A stretch of 64,000 bases of DNA from Bdellovibrionales bacterium CG12_big_fil_rev_8_21_14_0_65_38_15 (GTDB lineage Bacteria; Bdellovibrionota; Bacteriovoracia; Bacteriovoracales; Bacteriovoracaceae): positions 60,498-124,497 of the forward strand of contig PCUW01000002.1 of assembly GCA_002787775.1 (NCBI GenBank), in the 5' to 3' direction. A model generated the notes under the pieces. The model saw nothing but the letters and a program-made list of their open reading frames with translations. It did no database searches and was not told the origin of the DNA. Below are positions 19,316 through 29,379 of this stretch, piece after piece (position 1 is the first letter of the stretch; every line of letters begins with the position of its first letter). The translations under genes were made by a program, and so were the position numbers.

Positions 19316-19672
19316 ATGAATAACTCACGTCGTGCATTTTTCAAAAAAAGCTTAATGGCTTTGGTTGCATTGCCATTATTAAAATCCAATAAAGTTGTCG
19401 CAGCAGTAGCTTGTCCACAAGCCGCTCCAAAAGATAAAAAAGCTGCAGGAAAACTTCTTGAAGAGGATTCATCGACTGGCAAAAGATTAGAGTATGTTGC
19501 TAATGCTGCTGATTCAAAAAACAAAAAGCACAAAGCTGGTGAGCATTGTGGAAACTGTAACTTCTATCAAGAAAAGAAAATGGTAGAAAACTATGCTCCA
19601 TGTTCGATGGCCGCCAATCGTTACGTCGCTGATTGTGGCTGGTGTAAAAGCTATAGAGCTAAGAAAGCATAA
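19316..19672 (+). CDS. High-potential iron-sulfur protein (HiPIP), Tat signal
   Basis: Start MNNSRRAFFKKSLMALVALPLL (twin-Arg); C-terminal HCGNCNFYQ...APCSMAANRYVADCGWCKSY HiPIP cysteine pattern. Confidence 0.85.
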   Translation: MNNSRRAFFKKSLMALVALPLLKSNKVVAAVACPQAAPKDKKAAGKLLEEDSSTGKRLEYVANAADSKNKKHKAGEHCGNCNFYQEKKMVENYAPCSMAANRYVADCGWCKSYRAKKA

Positions 19673-19691
19673 TTTTAAAAAAGTAAAAAAA

Positions 19692-19720
19692 GAAAAGCCC
19701 CGAAATTCGGGGCTTTTTTT
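19692..19720. terminator. Strong intrinsic (bidirectional) terminator
   Basis: aaaagccccgaa att cggggcttttttt: GC-rich stem with T-run on + strand and A-rich run upstream (T-run on - strand). Confidence 0.93.
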
Positions 19721-20474
19721 ATTGGTTAATAGCTCTTGTTAACTGATCATTCTCTCGAGCAAAGCGATCAAGCTCAACACCCATTCTGGCATTGAGTCGT
19801 TGTTGCTGCTTCGAGCGACTTTCTAAATCATCAATACGTGCCTGCAAGCGAGTAATCAGATCATCTTTAGAAATGACTTCAAGTTGAAGCATTTCATTGC
19901 TTTTTTGTTGTTGTCCAAGCGCAACTTCCATCTCGCTTCGAAGTTTACTTTCAGCAGAGAATCTTTTTTTATATGTTTCAATTTCAGAGTACTGACTGCG
20001 TTGAACGGCATCCAGTGAACTTTCATACTTTTGCAAGCGATCTAAGTTATTTTGAGTTGTTTCGAGGAGAGTTGAAACCTCATTAAGAGTGGAAGTTTTC
20101 GCATCAATCTCAGATCTAAGAATAGCAATTTGCTTTTTTGAAGAATCAATTAAAGATTGATGTTGAATTGTTTGCGCTTCGATCTTTCTTTGAAGTTTTT
20201 GTATTTCTAGATCAAGCTCTTCTTGCTGCTTTTGTTTTTGCTCATCAAGAGAGTCATAACTAGCTTTTAAACTTGTTAATTGAAGCTTGAGTGATTGAAT
20301 TTCAGGCTCTCTGGCTTCCCAAACACCTTGGCAAACATTGAATGCACTGGTTTTACGATGAGGCTTAAATAACGCTTCATGCGAATGGACTAGATCCTCG
20401 AAACTTTCATAGAGCTTGTTCATGCTCACTCCATCCTTGAGTAAGTTTAAGTTACTGATATTTAATTGTGACAT
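19719..20474 (-). CDS. Coiled-coil protein of unknown function
   Basis: 251 aa, heptad-rich from about residue 50 to the end. Confidence 0.65.
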   Translation of the reverse strand: MSQLNISNLNLLKDGVSMNKLYESFEDLVHSHEALFKPHRKTSAFNVCQGVWEAREPEIQSLKLQLTSLKASYDSLDEQKQKQQEELDLEIQKLQRKIEAQTIQHQSLIDSSKKQIAILRSEIDAKTSTLNEVSTLLETTQNNLDRLQKYESSLDAVQRSQYSEIETYKKRFSAESKLRSEMEVALGQQQKSNEMLQLEVISKDDLITRLQARIDDLESRSKQQQRLNARMGVELDRFARENDQLTRAINQ

Positions 20475-20625
20475 AAACTTGACCCAAGGATCAAACTTTT
20501 AATAACTGCTTGATATTACATAGGTTTTGACAGCTTTCCACCATTCTTGTCAACGGATTTTAGTGATATAGGTCAATGACGTTGCTAGAAATCCTCATCG
20601 AAACAAATGAATCCGGGAGGACAAG

Positions 20626-21147
20626 ATGAAAAATATCGTAACGATTTTAATGACCCTATCTCTTTTTATCACTTCAAATGCTGCTATCGCCAATGATGTC
20701 GCTCAGCTTTTTAAGCTTGATTCAAAAGAGGAATTCTTTAAAGACTTTGATAAAAAAATGGATGCGTCTAAAAAACAAATTAAAAAAATTCTTAAAAAAG
20801 ATGACGCTTTTTTAGAAAAGAACTTTGGAAAACAAGTTCAACTCTTAAAAGAAGATCAAGAAGAGTTATTGTTTGATCTAGGTCTTGATCATGTTTCTAC
20901 GACTCGTGAAGTGGTTGAAGCTATGGCCACAGATGAAGCTCAAGCTGTTATCTTAACTCATATCGAAAATAAAATTGTTGAAGCTGGTGGTTTTGATTCA
21001 TTTAAAGCAAAAGTAGATTCAAATCAAAAAGGCTTCTTTAGCGATATTTTTAGAGGTCTAGTTCGTGCTGTTGGAACAGTTTTGTTTTGGGTTTTTGTTT
21101 ACCCATTCATGATTCTAATGATTCTAACCGGTGCTTGGCAGCTCTAA
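20626..21147 (+). CDS. Hypothetical exported/membrane protein
   Basis: 173 aa; signal peptide; C-terminal hydrophobic segment VGTVLFWVFVYPFMILMILTG. Confidence 0.6.
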   Translation: MKNIVTILMTLSLFITSNAAIANDVAQLFKLDSKEEFFKDFDKKMDASKKQIKKILKKDDAFLEKNFGKQVQLLKEDQEELLFDLGLDHVSTTREVVEAMATDEAQAVILTHIENKIVEAGGFDSFKAKVDSNQKGFFSDIFRGLVRAVGTVLFWVFVYPFMILMILTGAWQL

Positions 21148-21644
21148 TTGAGCTTTTCAAAAAGAGTGTCGATCATCTCATGGTCGACATCCCCATGAAG
21201 AGCGCAACCAAGCTCTAAAAGATAAATCATCATAAAGCTTTCTTTCGTTAACCCGGGAGAAAGCTTTTTTAATAAACTAAATAAGCTTTCTTCTGCGTCT
21301 TTGATAATTTGTCCGATTTCATTGTCAGCACGACGATTCAGGTAAAACAGGACAAGCAGGTAAGGCATTTGATTAAGCTGTTGCAGAACAAGCTTAATTC
21401 GCTCTCGCGGCATGATTGGATCTAATCCTTCAAGATTAAATACCGTCTGGACCATATACTTCATGGCTTCACTTAAAAGTTTTTCTTTTTCTTTGCCGTA
21501 ATAATAATAAATTAATGTTCTGGATACGCCAGAATCCGTGGCGACTTGTGAGATTGTCCAAAGCAGATGGCCTTTATTGACCTCAAGTTTGGTTACACTA
21601 CCAAGTATTTTGTAGTGAATATCTTCTTTAGATTCTTGGACCAT
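21144..21644 (-). CDS. TetR-family transcriptional regulator
   Basis: 166 aa; N-terminal HTH ISQVATDSGVSRTLIYYYYGKEKEKLLSEAM. Confidence 0.75.
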   Translation of the reverse strand: MVQESKEDIHYKILGSVTKLEVNKGHLLWTISQVATDSGVSRTLIYYYYGKEKEKLLSEAMKYMVQTVFNLEGLDPIMPRERIKLVLQQLNQMPYLLVLFYLNRRADNEIGQIIKDAEESLFSLLKKLSPGLTKESFMMIYLLELGCALHGDVDHEMIDTLFEKLN

Positions 21645-22213
21645 TAGAAGTCTGGGGCAATATAGACTTCAATTTCAGGGTCGTATTCATCTCTTAGAAT
21701 GCCTTTGATGGCTTCAAGAGTACCTGTGGTTGAGCTTGGGCAAGTCCCGCAAGCACCTTGGTACTTAACGACCAAAACGTGGTCTTCGTAGCTCATCGCC
21801 ACGATATCACCACCGTCACCTTGAAGACCTGGACGAATGGTACGATCTAGAATTTGCTCAATTTCTAAGAGTTCTGGTTTTAATGCTTTTCTGCGATCCG
21901 CTTCTGGATCAGGATCAAAATAATCAGCATTATGAGTTGGCATATTCTCGTTAATGACTTCAAGAATTTTACCTTCTAGATTATCCCATTCTTCATAATT
22001 AAATTTTGTCACAGTAACGACGTTATCAAAAAAGTGTAGCTGGTCTACACCTCTGATCATAAAAAGCTTAAGCGCTAATTTATTCTCGCCGCATTCCATT
22101 GGAGATTTATAACTTGAGTTTCCTTCAAGCTTAAATGGTTTATCAGCGATAAACTTAAGCGCGTTTGGATTTGGAGTAGGTTGGATATCAATTTCTAAAA
22201 CATTTTGTTCCAT
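21644..22213 (-). CDS. Nfu-type Fe-S scaffold (Nfu N-terminal + NifU C-terminal domains)
   Basis: 189 aa; IQPTPNPNALKFIAD...IRPGLQGDGGDIV...GACGTCPSSTTGTLEAI. Confidence 0.92.
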   Translation of the reverse strand: MEQNVLEIDIQPTPNPNALKFIADKPFKLEGNSSYKSPMECGENKLALKLFMIRGVDQLHFFDNVVTVTKFNYEEWDNLEGKILEVINENMPTHNADYFDPDPEADRRKALKPELLEIEQILDRTIRPGLQGDGGDIVAMSYEDHVLVVKYQGACGTCPSSTTGTLEAIKGILRDEYDPEIEVYIAPDF

Positions 22214-22216
22214 ATT

Positions 22217-23434
22217 TTATCCTAAAAGCTCGATGGCCTTATTAATGCCAGCAACGAGTTTATCTATTTCTTCTTTCGTATTATAAAAACAAAAACTCGC
22301 CCTTGTTGTTCCGGTAATGCCAAAACGTTTCATGAGCGGTTGAGTACAATGGTGTCCCGTTCTAACGGCGATGCCTTGTTGGTCTAGAATCGTTCCAATA
22401 TCTTGTGGATGCAGGCCATCGATAACAAATGAAATCACAGCACTTTTATGTTTTGCCGTACCGATTATTTTTAAACCTTTAATATCGCTAAATTTTTTGG
22501 TCGCATAGGTTAGAAGTTCGTGTTCAATCTCCTCAATGCGAGACAATCCGATTTCTTGGATATATTCGATAGCGTATTTTAGACCAATCACACCTGCGAT
22601 ATGGGGAGTTCCTGCCTCAAATTTATGAGGAAGCTCATTGTAGGTCGTCTTTTCAAAAGTAACGACATCGATCATATCTCCGCCGCCTTGCCACGGTGAC
22701 ATGGCATTAAGCAGATCTTTTTTTCCATATAAAACGCCAACACCTGTTGGGGCAAACATTTTATGGGATGAGAAGGCTAGAAAGTCACAGTCAAGCTCTT
22801 GCACATCAATTTTCATGTGAGCAATGGCCTGAGCAGCATCAACAAGTGTTTTGGCACCAACTGATTTGGCCATCTCAATAATTTCTTTAACTGGATTAAT
22901 TGTTCCAAGAGCATTTGAAATTAAATTAAACGCCACCATCTTGGTATTAGAGTTTAATTTCTTTTTTAATTCAGAAAGAATGATGTCACCATTATCATCG
23001 ACTGGTGCTTCAACAACTTTTGCACCCGTACGCTCGGCCACAAGCTGCCAAGGAACGATATTTGAATGGTGTTCAAGTGTGGTTAGGATGATCTCGTCAC
23101 CTTTTTTAAGATTGTCTATGCCCCAAGACCAAGCCACTAAATTGATTGATTCAGTGGTTCCTTTGGTGAAGATAACCTGCTCACGAGATTCAGAGTTGAT
23201 AAACTCTCTAAGCGCATCACGAGTCGACTCGTACTGCATTGTTCCTGTTTCTGATAAGTAATGAACACCGCGGTGAATATTAGCAGCATCAAAAGAGTAG
23301 TGGCGAGTCACGGCATCAATAACGCTTTTACACTTAATCGTACTAGCAGCGTTATCTAAATAGATAAGAGTCTTGTTATGAACAATGCGCTCTAGTTCAG
23401 GGAAATCGGCACGAATTTGTTCAATCGTTTTCAT
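22217..23434 (-). CDS. sufS: SufS-type cysteine desulfurase
   Basis: 405 aa; YLDNAASTIKC, SSHKMFAPTGVGVLYGKK PLP lysine, VRTGHHCTQPLM catalytic cysteine. Confidence 0.95.
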   Translation of the reverse strand: MKTIEQIRADFPELERIVHNKTLIYLDNAASTIKCKSVIDAVTRHYSFDAANIHRGVHYLSETGTMQYESTRDALREFINSESREQVIFTKGTTESINLVAWSWGIDNLKKGDEIILTTLEHHSNIVPWQLVAERTGAKVVEAPVDDNGDIILSELKKKLNSNTKMVAFNLISNALGTINPVKEIIEMAKSVGAKTLVDAAQAIAHMKIDVQELDCDFLAFSSHKMFAPTGVGVLYGKKDLLNAMSPWQGGGDMIDVVTFEKTTYNELPHKFEAGTPHIAGVIGLKYAIEYIQEIGLSRIEEIEHELLTYATKKFSDIKGLKIIGTAKHKSAVISFVIDGLHPQDIGTILDQQGIAVRTGHHCTQPLMKRFGITGTTRASFCFYNTKEEIDKLVAGINKAIELLG

Positions 23435-24609
23435 GATTCGAATTTCTCCAAAGCAAACTGCTCAAAATTTTCAAACAGAAGATCATTAACCCAATGTCTG
23501 ATCACTTCAGATTTAATTCTTAAAATGGCATCAGAGGCAAAAGCATGACAAAGAATTTTCTGTGCGCGCTGCTGATTGATACCGCGAGATCTGAGATAAA
23601 AAACTTCTTCAGGTGAAAGCTGGCCAACTGTCGCGCCGTGAGCACATTTGACATCATCGGCATGAACTAGAAGTTGTGGTCTAGTATCGACATGAGCTTT
23701 TTTAGAAAGGACTAGGTTTTTATTCAACTGAGAGGCATCCACTTTTTGAGCGTCTTTTGCGATCTCAAGTCTGCCGGTGAAAACACCGCGTGATTCATCA
23801 TCTAAAACCATCTTAAACAACTGATCAGAAGTAGTATGAGCTGCATTATGATTAAGTGTTATATGTTGATCAGCGTGTTGATTCGCTCGCAAAGCAAATA
23901 GCCCGTGAGCATTAACGTGTGAGCCACTTTGATTAATTTCAGCAAGTAACTCTTGTCTGGTTAATTTTGAACCAGAGGCAAAAATAAAGAAGTCTGCTGT
24001 TGCATTCTTGGCAATAGTTGCTGTTGTTTTGGCGATATGAATTTGCTCGGCACCACCAATGACAGTTTTAATATGTTGAACATGAGCACCATCTTCAACA
24101 GTCAGTTTTACTCTGGCGTAGGTAGTCGACTCTTGCTCAGCATCTGGCGCAAAAGATTCAAGAAAAGCAATCTCAGCAAACTGGCCGACCTTGATTTCAA
24201 AGCTTGGCGCAATTTCATTGGTATGAATAATTAAAATAGGCTGATCTATTATCGTCTTTTTTTCAACTTCTAATAGATAGTTTTGTGCGTTGTGAAGTCT
24301 ATTCAGTGCTGAGGAAAAATCAATGACTTCGTCTGCGAGGTTATTCTTTTTTAGATTAACGCCAGCAGGAAGGTTTGAAGCAATATCATTTGCACTTACT
24401 TTAATAAAGTAAGGCGAGAGTTTTTCTAAACTCTTTGATTGAACAACCTTAGGCGCCAGGCTTTTGCCCGTCATAAATTTGGCTGGATTGGTGTATTTCC
24501 AAGACTCATCTCTATTGGTTGGAACACCATTATTTTTTAGCCAAGTCTTTGCTTGTTCATTTGATGAACTAGCTGAAGAATCGAGAATGTTATCTAGTAT
24601 GCTTGTCAT
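23431..24609 (-). CDS. sufD: Fe-S assembly protein SufD
   Basis: 392 aa; NVDASQLNKNLVLSKKAHVDTRPQLLVHADDVKCAHGATVGQL...FYLRSRGI typical of SufD; position between sufC and sufS. Confidence 0.93.
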   Translation of the reverse strand: MTSILDNILDSSASSSNEQAKTWLKNNGVPTNRDESWKYTNPAKFMTGKSLAPKVVQSKSLEKLSPYFIKVSANDIASNLPAGVNLKKNNLADEVIDFSSALNRLHNAQNYLLEVEKKTIIDQPILIIHTNEIAPSFEIKVGQFAEIAFLESFAPDAEQESTTYARVKLTVEDGAHVQHIKTVIGGAEQIHIAKTTATIAKNATADFFIFASGSKLTRQELLAEINQSGSHVNAHGLFALRANQHADQHITLNHNAAHTTSDQLFKMVLDDESRGVFTGRLEIAKDAQKVDASQLNKNLVLSKKAHVDTRPQLLVHADDVKCAHGATVGQLSPEEVFYLRSRGINQQRAQKILCHAFASDAILRIKSEVIRHWVNDLLFENFEQFALEKFES

Positions 24610-24611
24610 TA

Positions 24612-25367
24612 TTAAGCCTTAATTAACCAGTCGTATCCGCGTTTTTCTAATTCAAGTGCTAATTCTTTGCCACCCGATTTAATGATTTTTCCTTGCCATA
24701 AAACATGGACGTAGTCAGGAACAATAAAATCAAGTAGGCGTTGATAGTGAGTCACAAGAACAACGGCATTATATTTTGTTTTAAGAGCGTTAACTCCCTT
24801 AGCTACAATTTGTAGAGCATCGATGTCTAAACCCGAGTCAGTTTCATCTAAAAGGGCAAGTCTTGGATTTAAAACTGCCATTTGTAGAATTTCATTTTTC
24901 TTTTTCTCACCACCAGAAAAACCAGTATTAACGGCGCGATCTAAAAAAGAAGAGTCCATTGAAAGAAGTTCAAGTTTTGGTCTTAAAAAGAGTCTGAACT
25001 CTTCTTCGTCCATGGCCTTAGCACCTTGGTGGGTACAAACAGCGTTATAGCTCTCTCTTAAAAAGTGAAGGTTCGTTACACCTGGAATTTCTACCGGGTA
25101 TTGAAAACCTAAGAAGATGCCTTCTTTAGATCTTTCATCCGCTTCAAGTTCAAGCAGGTTCTTCTCTTTCTTGTTGATGGTGTAATTGACTTCGCCGTCT
25201 GTTACTTCAAAAGAAGGGTGGCCAGCAATGACTTTTGCTAATGTTGATTTACCAGAACCGTTTGGTCCCATAATGGCATGTACTTCGCCGGCCTTAATCT
25301 CAAGATTAATCCCTTTTAGGATTTCTTTGTCTTCAACTTTGGCGTGCAGGTTTTTAATTGAAATCAT
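24612..25367 (-). CDS. sufC: Fe-S assembly ATPase SufC
   Basis: 251 aa; Walker A GPNGSGKST, FSGGEKKKNEILQM, LLDETDSGLDIDAL. Confidence 0.96.
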   Translation of the reverse strand: MISIKNLHAKVEDKEILKGINLEIKAGEVHAIMGPNGSGKSTLAKVIAGHPSFEVTDGEVNYTINKKEKNLLELEADERSKEGIFLGFQYPVEIPGVTNLHFLRESYNAVCTHQGAKAMDEEEFRLFLRPKLELLSMDSSFLDRAVNTGFSGGEKKKNEILQMAVLNPRLALLDETDSGLDIDALQIVAKGVNALKTKYNAVVLVTHYQRLLDFIVPDYVHVLWQGKIIKSGGKELALELEKRGYDWLIKA

Positions 25368-25376
25368 TTGTTTTTC

Positions 25377-26825
25377 CTATCCAATACTATTTTCAAGTTT
25401 CATTTCTAATAATTTTACAGCTTCAACAGAGAACTCAAGCGGTAGCTCCTTAAAGACTTCCTTACAAAAGCCATTCACGATCATGGAGATACATTTTTCA
25501 CTATCAAGACCACGGCTCTTTAAATAAAACAGCTGATCTTCAGAGATACGAGAAGTCGAAGCTTCATGCTCAACTGTCGCCGTATCATTTTTAACGTCGA
25601 TATAAGGGAAGGTGTGGGCCGAGCTCTTATCACCAACCAGCATTGAGTCACACTGAGAGTAATTTCTTGCTCCGTGGGCCGAAGGCATAATTTTAACTAA
25701 GCCTCTATAAGCATTGCTACTTTGTTCGGCCGAAATCCCTTTAGAGATAATCGTCGACTTCGTATTTTTACCGATATGGATCATCTTAGTTCCAGTATCA
25801 GCTTGCATTTTATTATTGGTTAAAGCGACAGAGTAGAACTCACCTTGAGAGTTATCTCCAATCAAATTACATGATGGATATTTCCAAGTGATGGCCGAAC
25901 CGGCTTCAACCTGTGTCCAAGAGACATAAGAGTTTTTACCAAGGCAGTTGGCTCTTTTAGTAACGAAATTATAAATGCCGCCTTTACCTTCTTTGTCACC
26001 GGCGTACCAGTTTTGAACAGTAGAATAGCGAATAGTGGCATCATCAAGAGCGACTAACTCTACGATAGCAGCGTGAAGTTGATTTTCATCACGTTGAGGC
26101 GCGGTACAGCCTTCAAGGTAGTTAACGTAACTTCCTTCATCAGCAACAACGAGCGTTCTTTCAAATTGTCCGGTCTCTTTGGCATTGATTCTAAAATAAG
26201 TTGAAAGATCCAGCGGACACTTCACACCTTTTGGAATGTAGACAAATGAGCCATCTGAAAAGACCGCAGCATTGAGAGCGGCGAAGTAATTGTCTGATGG
26301 TGGAACCACTGTTCCAAGATACTTTTTAACCAGTTCTGGATGTTCTCTAACAGCTTCTGAAATCGAGCAGAAGATCACGCCAACTTTTTCAAGATCTTCT
26401 TTGTAAGTTGTAGCAACAGAAACTGAATCGAAGACTGCATCAACGGCTACACCTGAAATTCTTTTTTGCTCCGTTAATGGAATCCCAAGTTTTTCAAAGG
26501 TCGCTAAGAGCTCAGGATCAACCTCATCAAGTGACGTTAGGTTTTCTTTTTTCTTAGGAGCAGCGTAGTAGTACAGGTTTTGATAATCAATCTTTGGGTA
26601 ATCAAGATGTGCCCATGTTGGCTCGCTCATGGTTAGCCATTTTGCATAAGCCTTTAGACGGTAATCAAGTAACCACTGTGGTTCTTGTTTCTTGGCTGAT
26701 AATAAGCGAATGACGTCTTCGTTAAGACCTCTAGGAAACTCTTCAGTTTCAATGTCAGTGAAGAAGCCATACTTATAGTCATCGCCCTGGCCACTTAGAT
26801 TTGCATTTTTATTATCTGATTCCAT
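25377..26825 (-). CDS. sufB: Fe-S assembly protein SufB
   Basis: 482 aa; [56 protein letters not shown]. Confidence 0.96.
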   Translation of the reverse strand: MESDNKNANLSGQGDDYKYGFFTDIETEEFPRGLNEDVIRLLSAKKQEPQWLLDYRLKAYAKWLTMSEPTWAHLDYPKIDYQNLYYYAAPKKKENLTSLDEVDPELLATFEKLGIPLTEQKRISGVAVDAVFDSVSVATTYKEDLEKVGVIFCSISEAVREHPELVKKYLGTVVPPSDNYFAALNAAVFSDGSFVYIPKGVKCPLDLSTYFRINAKETGQFERTLVVADEGSYVNYLEGCTAPQRDENQLHAAIVELVALDDATIRYSTVQNWYAGDKEGKGGIYNFVTKRANCLGKNSYVSWTQVEAGSAITWKYPSCNLIGDNSQGEFYSVALTNNKMQADTGTKMIHIGKNTKSTIISKGISAEQSSNAYRGLVKIMPSAHGARNYSQCDSMLVGDKSSAHTFPYIDVKNDTATVEHEASTSRISEDQLFYLKSRGLDSEKCISMIVNGFCKEVFKELPLEFSVEAVKLLEMKLENSIG

Positions 26826-27273
26826 TTATACTTCCTTCAATCTGCCACGTGGGGAGTTGAATATTAGTTTCTTGAGTTAAGAGCTGATTCAGCGTTAAGA
26901 CGTCTAGAAAACTGTTAACGTGTTTGTTTAACGTTGTAATCGGAGTAACGATATTGCAGGTGCCATGCAGTTCGCAGCGACCATTATTTTTAGTACAGAC
27001 ATCTTCGTTTTCTTGGCCTTCAATCACACGATTGAGTTGCATAAAGCTAATCATGGATAGATCCATGCACAACACATAGCCGCCCTTGATGCCTTTAATT
27101 GAACTTAACCAGCCAGCTTGATTCATTGCTTGCAGAACTTTGGCCATGGTGTCGAATGGAGTGTTGAATTCGTCGCAAAGTTCGCGTGCAGAAGTTAGCT
27201 CATCCTTAGGTTTGGATGACATAAACTTAAGCGCCATCAGCGCGTACTCGACCTTTTTTGTGATTTTAAGCAC
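26812..27273 (-). CDS. Rrf2-family regulator of the suf operon
   Basis: 153 aa; [13 protein letters not shown]...KGGYVL..., cysteine cluster C-x6-C-x5-C ([15 protein letters not shown]); overlaps sufB start by 14 bp. Confidence 0.88.
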   Translation of the reverse strand: MLKITKKVEYALMALKFMSSKPKDELTSARELCDEFNTPFDTMAKVLQAMNQAGWLSSIKGIKGGYVLCMDLSMISFMQLNRVIEGQENEDVCTKNNGRCELHGTCNIVTPITTLNKHVNSFLDVLTLNQLLTQETNIQLPTWQIEGSINGIR

Positions 27274-27313
27274 TTAAAGCCCCATTTATTAATAATTACA
27301 ACTTCTTATCTTG

Positions 27314-27338
27314 AAATAGGGTATTTGAAAACCTATTT
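27314..27338. promoter_or_regulatory. Candidate Rrf2 operator upstream of suf operon
   Basis: AAATAGG-gtatttgaaaa-CCTATTT inverted repeat; AAATAGGGTA is repeated at 27357-27366. Confidence 0.45.
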
Positions 27339-27379
27339 TCAATCGAAGTCTAACATAAATAGGGTAAAAATTAACTTAT

Positions 27380-27631
27380 TTAGGCTGCGCGAACTTTATT
27401 TGTTTCAGTCTTAAGTGCTTCAAACCATAGATAGTCTAATTCACGATCTTTTGAGTGAGTTAGACATTCTTCCACCAAGTAAGCAAAAGCCTGCCAAGGT
27501 GTCTTTCCATCTTTGGTCATTAATTCAATTGTCCACTTGGCTTGTTCAGTTGGTTTATCCCAACCGTAGTAGCTTGAAATCTTTTCTAGGATCTGTGGGT
27601 AGGTATTAAAAATATTTTGAGTCGTCATCAT
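27380..27631 (-). CDS. Small conserved-looking hypothetical protein
   Basis: 83 aa; SD-like GGAGG (- strand) upstream of ATG. Confidence 0.6.
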   Translation of the reverse strand: MMTTQNIFNTYPQILEKISSYYGWDKPTEQAKWTIELMTKDGKTPWQAFAYLVEECLTHSKDRELDYLWFEALKTETNKVRAA

Positions 27632-27722
27632 GACCTCCTTAACAACTTATCTTCTAGTTCCTTCATGGGACTCGGTCGGGTAGTATACATGAATGAAACA
27701 ACCATGGCGACAGGATTAGTAA

Positions 27723-28610
27723 ATGCCTTATTTGTTTGGTCAACTTCAAGATGAAAAAACAGCAGCTTTGATTTGTAAGCGCCTCGGTGATCGTGGAATT
27801 ACCGCGCAATATACTCGGGCAAATGATGGCTCGATTGGATTATTTGTTGATAAGGAAGAAGAGTTTGTTCTTGCTCACGATATCTACCGTGTCAGCGTTG
27901 GTATGCCTCCAAAATTTGAAATACCCAAAGAAACAATCGAGATGGCAAAAATTCCATTTGGATTATTAACCAAAGGAATCATTCTCGTTTGTGTATCAAT
28001 CTCTATCTTGATGTGGATAGGTGATGCTTCAGTCATAAGATCAACGCTTCTGATTTCAAAATATACGCAAGGGCTTGATGAGATCTTGAATGAAGGTCAG
28101 TGGTGGCGCCTGTTTACACCAGCACTAGTTCATTTTGGAATCATGCATATTCTTTTTAATATGTTGTGGTTTAAAAGCCTTGGCAGCATGATCGAGTTTA
28201 CGCGCGGAAAATACTTTTTTGCGGGTTTAATTCTTGTCAGTGCTGTTTTTTCCAATCTTTTTCAGTGGTGGTTTAAAGGCCCAAGTTTTGGTGGGATGAG
28301 TGGAGTTGTGTATTCGCTTTTAGGTTTTATTTGGATGGTTAAAACATTTAACCCCAAAGAGGAGTTCTCTCTTCCTAAGCAAGATGTTTATATGATGATT
28401 GGCTGGTTTGTTTTATGTCTTACGGGATTACTGGGGCCAATTGCTAACTTTGCCCATGCCGGTGGATTATTTGTTGGTATGGTGGCGGGGATTTTTTGTG
28501 GAATTCAATCGAGCGAAGAGTACAGAATTGTTGATGTCTTAAAATATGTAAGCGCATCAATTGTAGTTATTATTGGAACAATCTTTGTCGAGTTAACTTT
28601 TAATCTCTAG
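27723..28610 (+). CDS. Rhomboid-family intramembrane serine protease (GlpG-like)
   Basis: 295 aa; multiple TM; GGMSGVVYSLLGF (GxSG) and NFAHAGGLFVGM (H) catalytic motifs; N-terminal cytoplasmic domain. Confidence 0.9.
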   Translation: MPYLFGQLQDEKTAALICKRLGDRGITAQYTRANDGSIGLFVDKEEEFVLAHDIYRVSVGMPPKFEIPKETIEMAKIPFGLLTKGIILVCVSISILMWIGDASVIRSTLLISKYTQGLDEILNEGQWWRLFTPALVHFGIMHILFNMLWFKSLGSMIEFTRGKYFFAGLILVSAVFSNLFQWWFKGPSFGGMSGVVYSLLGFIWMVKTFNPKEEFSLPKQDVYMMIGWFVLCLTGLLGPIANFAHAGGLFVGMVAGIFCGIQSSEEYRIVDVLKYVSASIVVIIGTIFVELTFNL

Positions 28611-29016
28611 AACACTGAGAAATCCACTCACCATTTAAGTAGTGAGCATAACCCCAAAACCAAAGTATTGAGTCTGTGGTAGATTTTATTTCAACTTCGT
28701 TAGGATAGAGTTCAGGAATAACTCCGTTATACGAATAACACCAACCGAATGACTTCATTTCTTGATCACTAATAATAACTAAAGCATCTAGTCCTAACGG
28801 TGAATTTAAAACAGAATTTAATCCAAGCTCACTGCCTTGATAATCCACTTGGTAAAGCTCAAGCATTTCAATCGTTAATTGACCGACAGATTTACCTAAA
28901 TCACTTTGTTTAAGCGGAAGATTAAAAGCATGGACACCATCATGAGAAACTAAGCTTAGCGTGGCACTAGCATTTAGAGTGAAGAAGAAAGCAGCAAGGA
29001 GTGTAAGAATTTTCAT
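28600..29016 (-). CDS. Exported hypothetical protein (DUF4430-like)
   Basis: 138 aa; signal peptide; SFGWCYSYNGVIPELYPNEVEIKSTTDSILWFWGYAHY. Confidence 0.55.
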   Translation of the reverse strand: MKILTLLAAFFFTLNASATLSLVSHDGVHAFNLPLKQSDLGKSVGQLTIEMLELYQVDYQGSELGLNSVLNSPLGLDALVIISDQEMKSFGWCYSYNGVIPELYPNEVEIKSTTDSILWFWGYAHYLNGEWISQCSRD

Positions 29017-29378
29017 AGACTGCTTGATAGTACGAGAAGCAGAGCTAGTAAAGCCGGAAGGGCTTGGACAAAAAAGATTTTCTTATTCACGCTATAAGCG
29101 CCGTAGATACCTGCAATGACGACACAAGCAAGAAAGAAAGCCTTAAACTGAAGGGCTGTTTCTGGACTTGAAACAAGTAATCCCCAGATCAAGCCAGCGC
29201 TTAGAAAGCCGTTGTACAGACCTTGATTAGAGGCTAGGACCTTTGAAGCCTCAGCCTTATCAAGGGATTGAGCAAAGACTTTAAGTCCAAGTGGCTTGGT
29301 CCAAAAAAACATTTCTAGCACCAAAAAATAAACATGAAGAGCGGCGACTAAAGCAACAAGGATATTGGCTATCATCAT
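29013..29378 (-). CDS. DUF1304-like small membrane protein
   Basis: 121 aa, 4 hydrophobic segments; MMIANILVALVAALHVYFLVLEMFFWTKPLGLKVF. Confidence 0.7.
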   Translation of the reverse strand: MMIANILVALVAALHVYFLVLEMFFWTKPLGLKVFAQSLDKAEASKVLASNQGLYNGFLSAGLIWGLLVSSPETALQFKAFFLACVVIAGIYGAYSVNKKIFFVQALPALLALLLVLSSSL

Positions 29379-29379
29379 T

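Noticed and set aside
22851-23261. Plus-strand 136-aa ORF in sufS
   Set aside because: Antisense shadow of a conserved enzyme.
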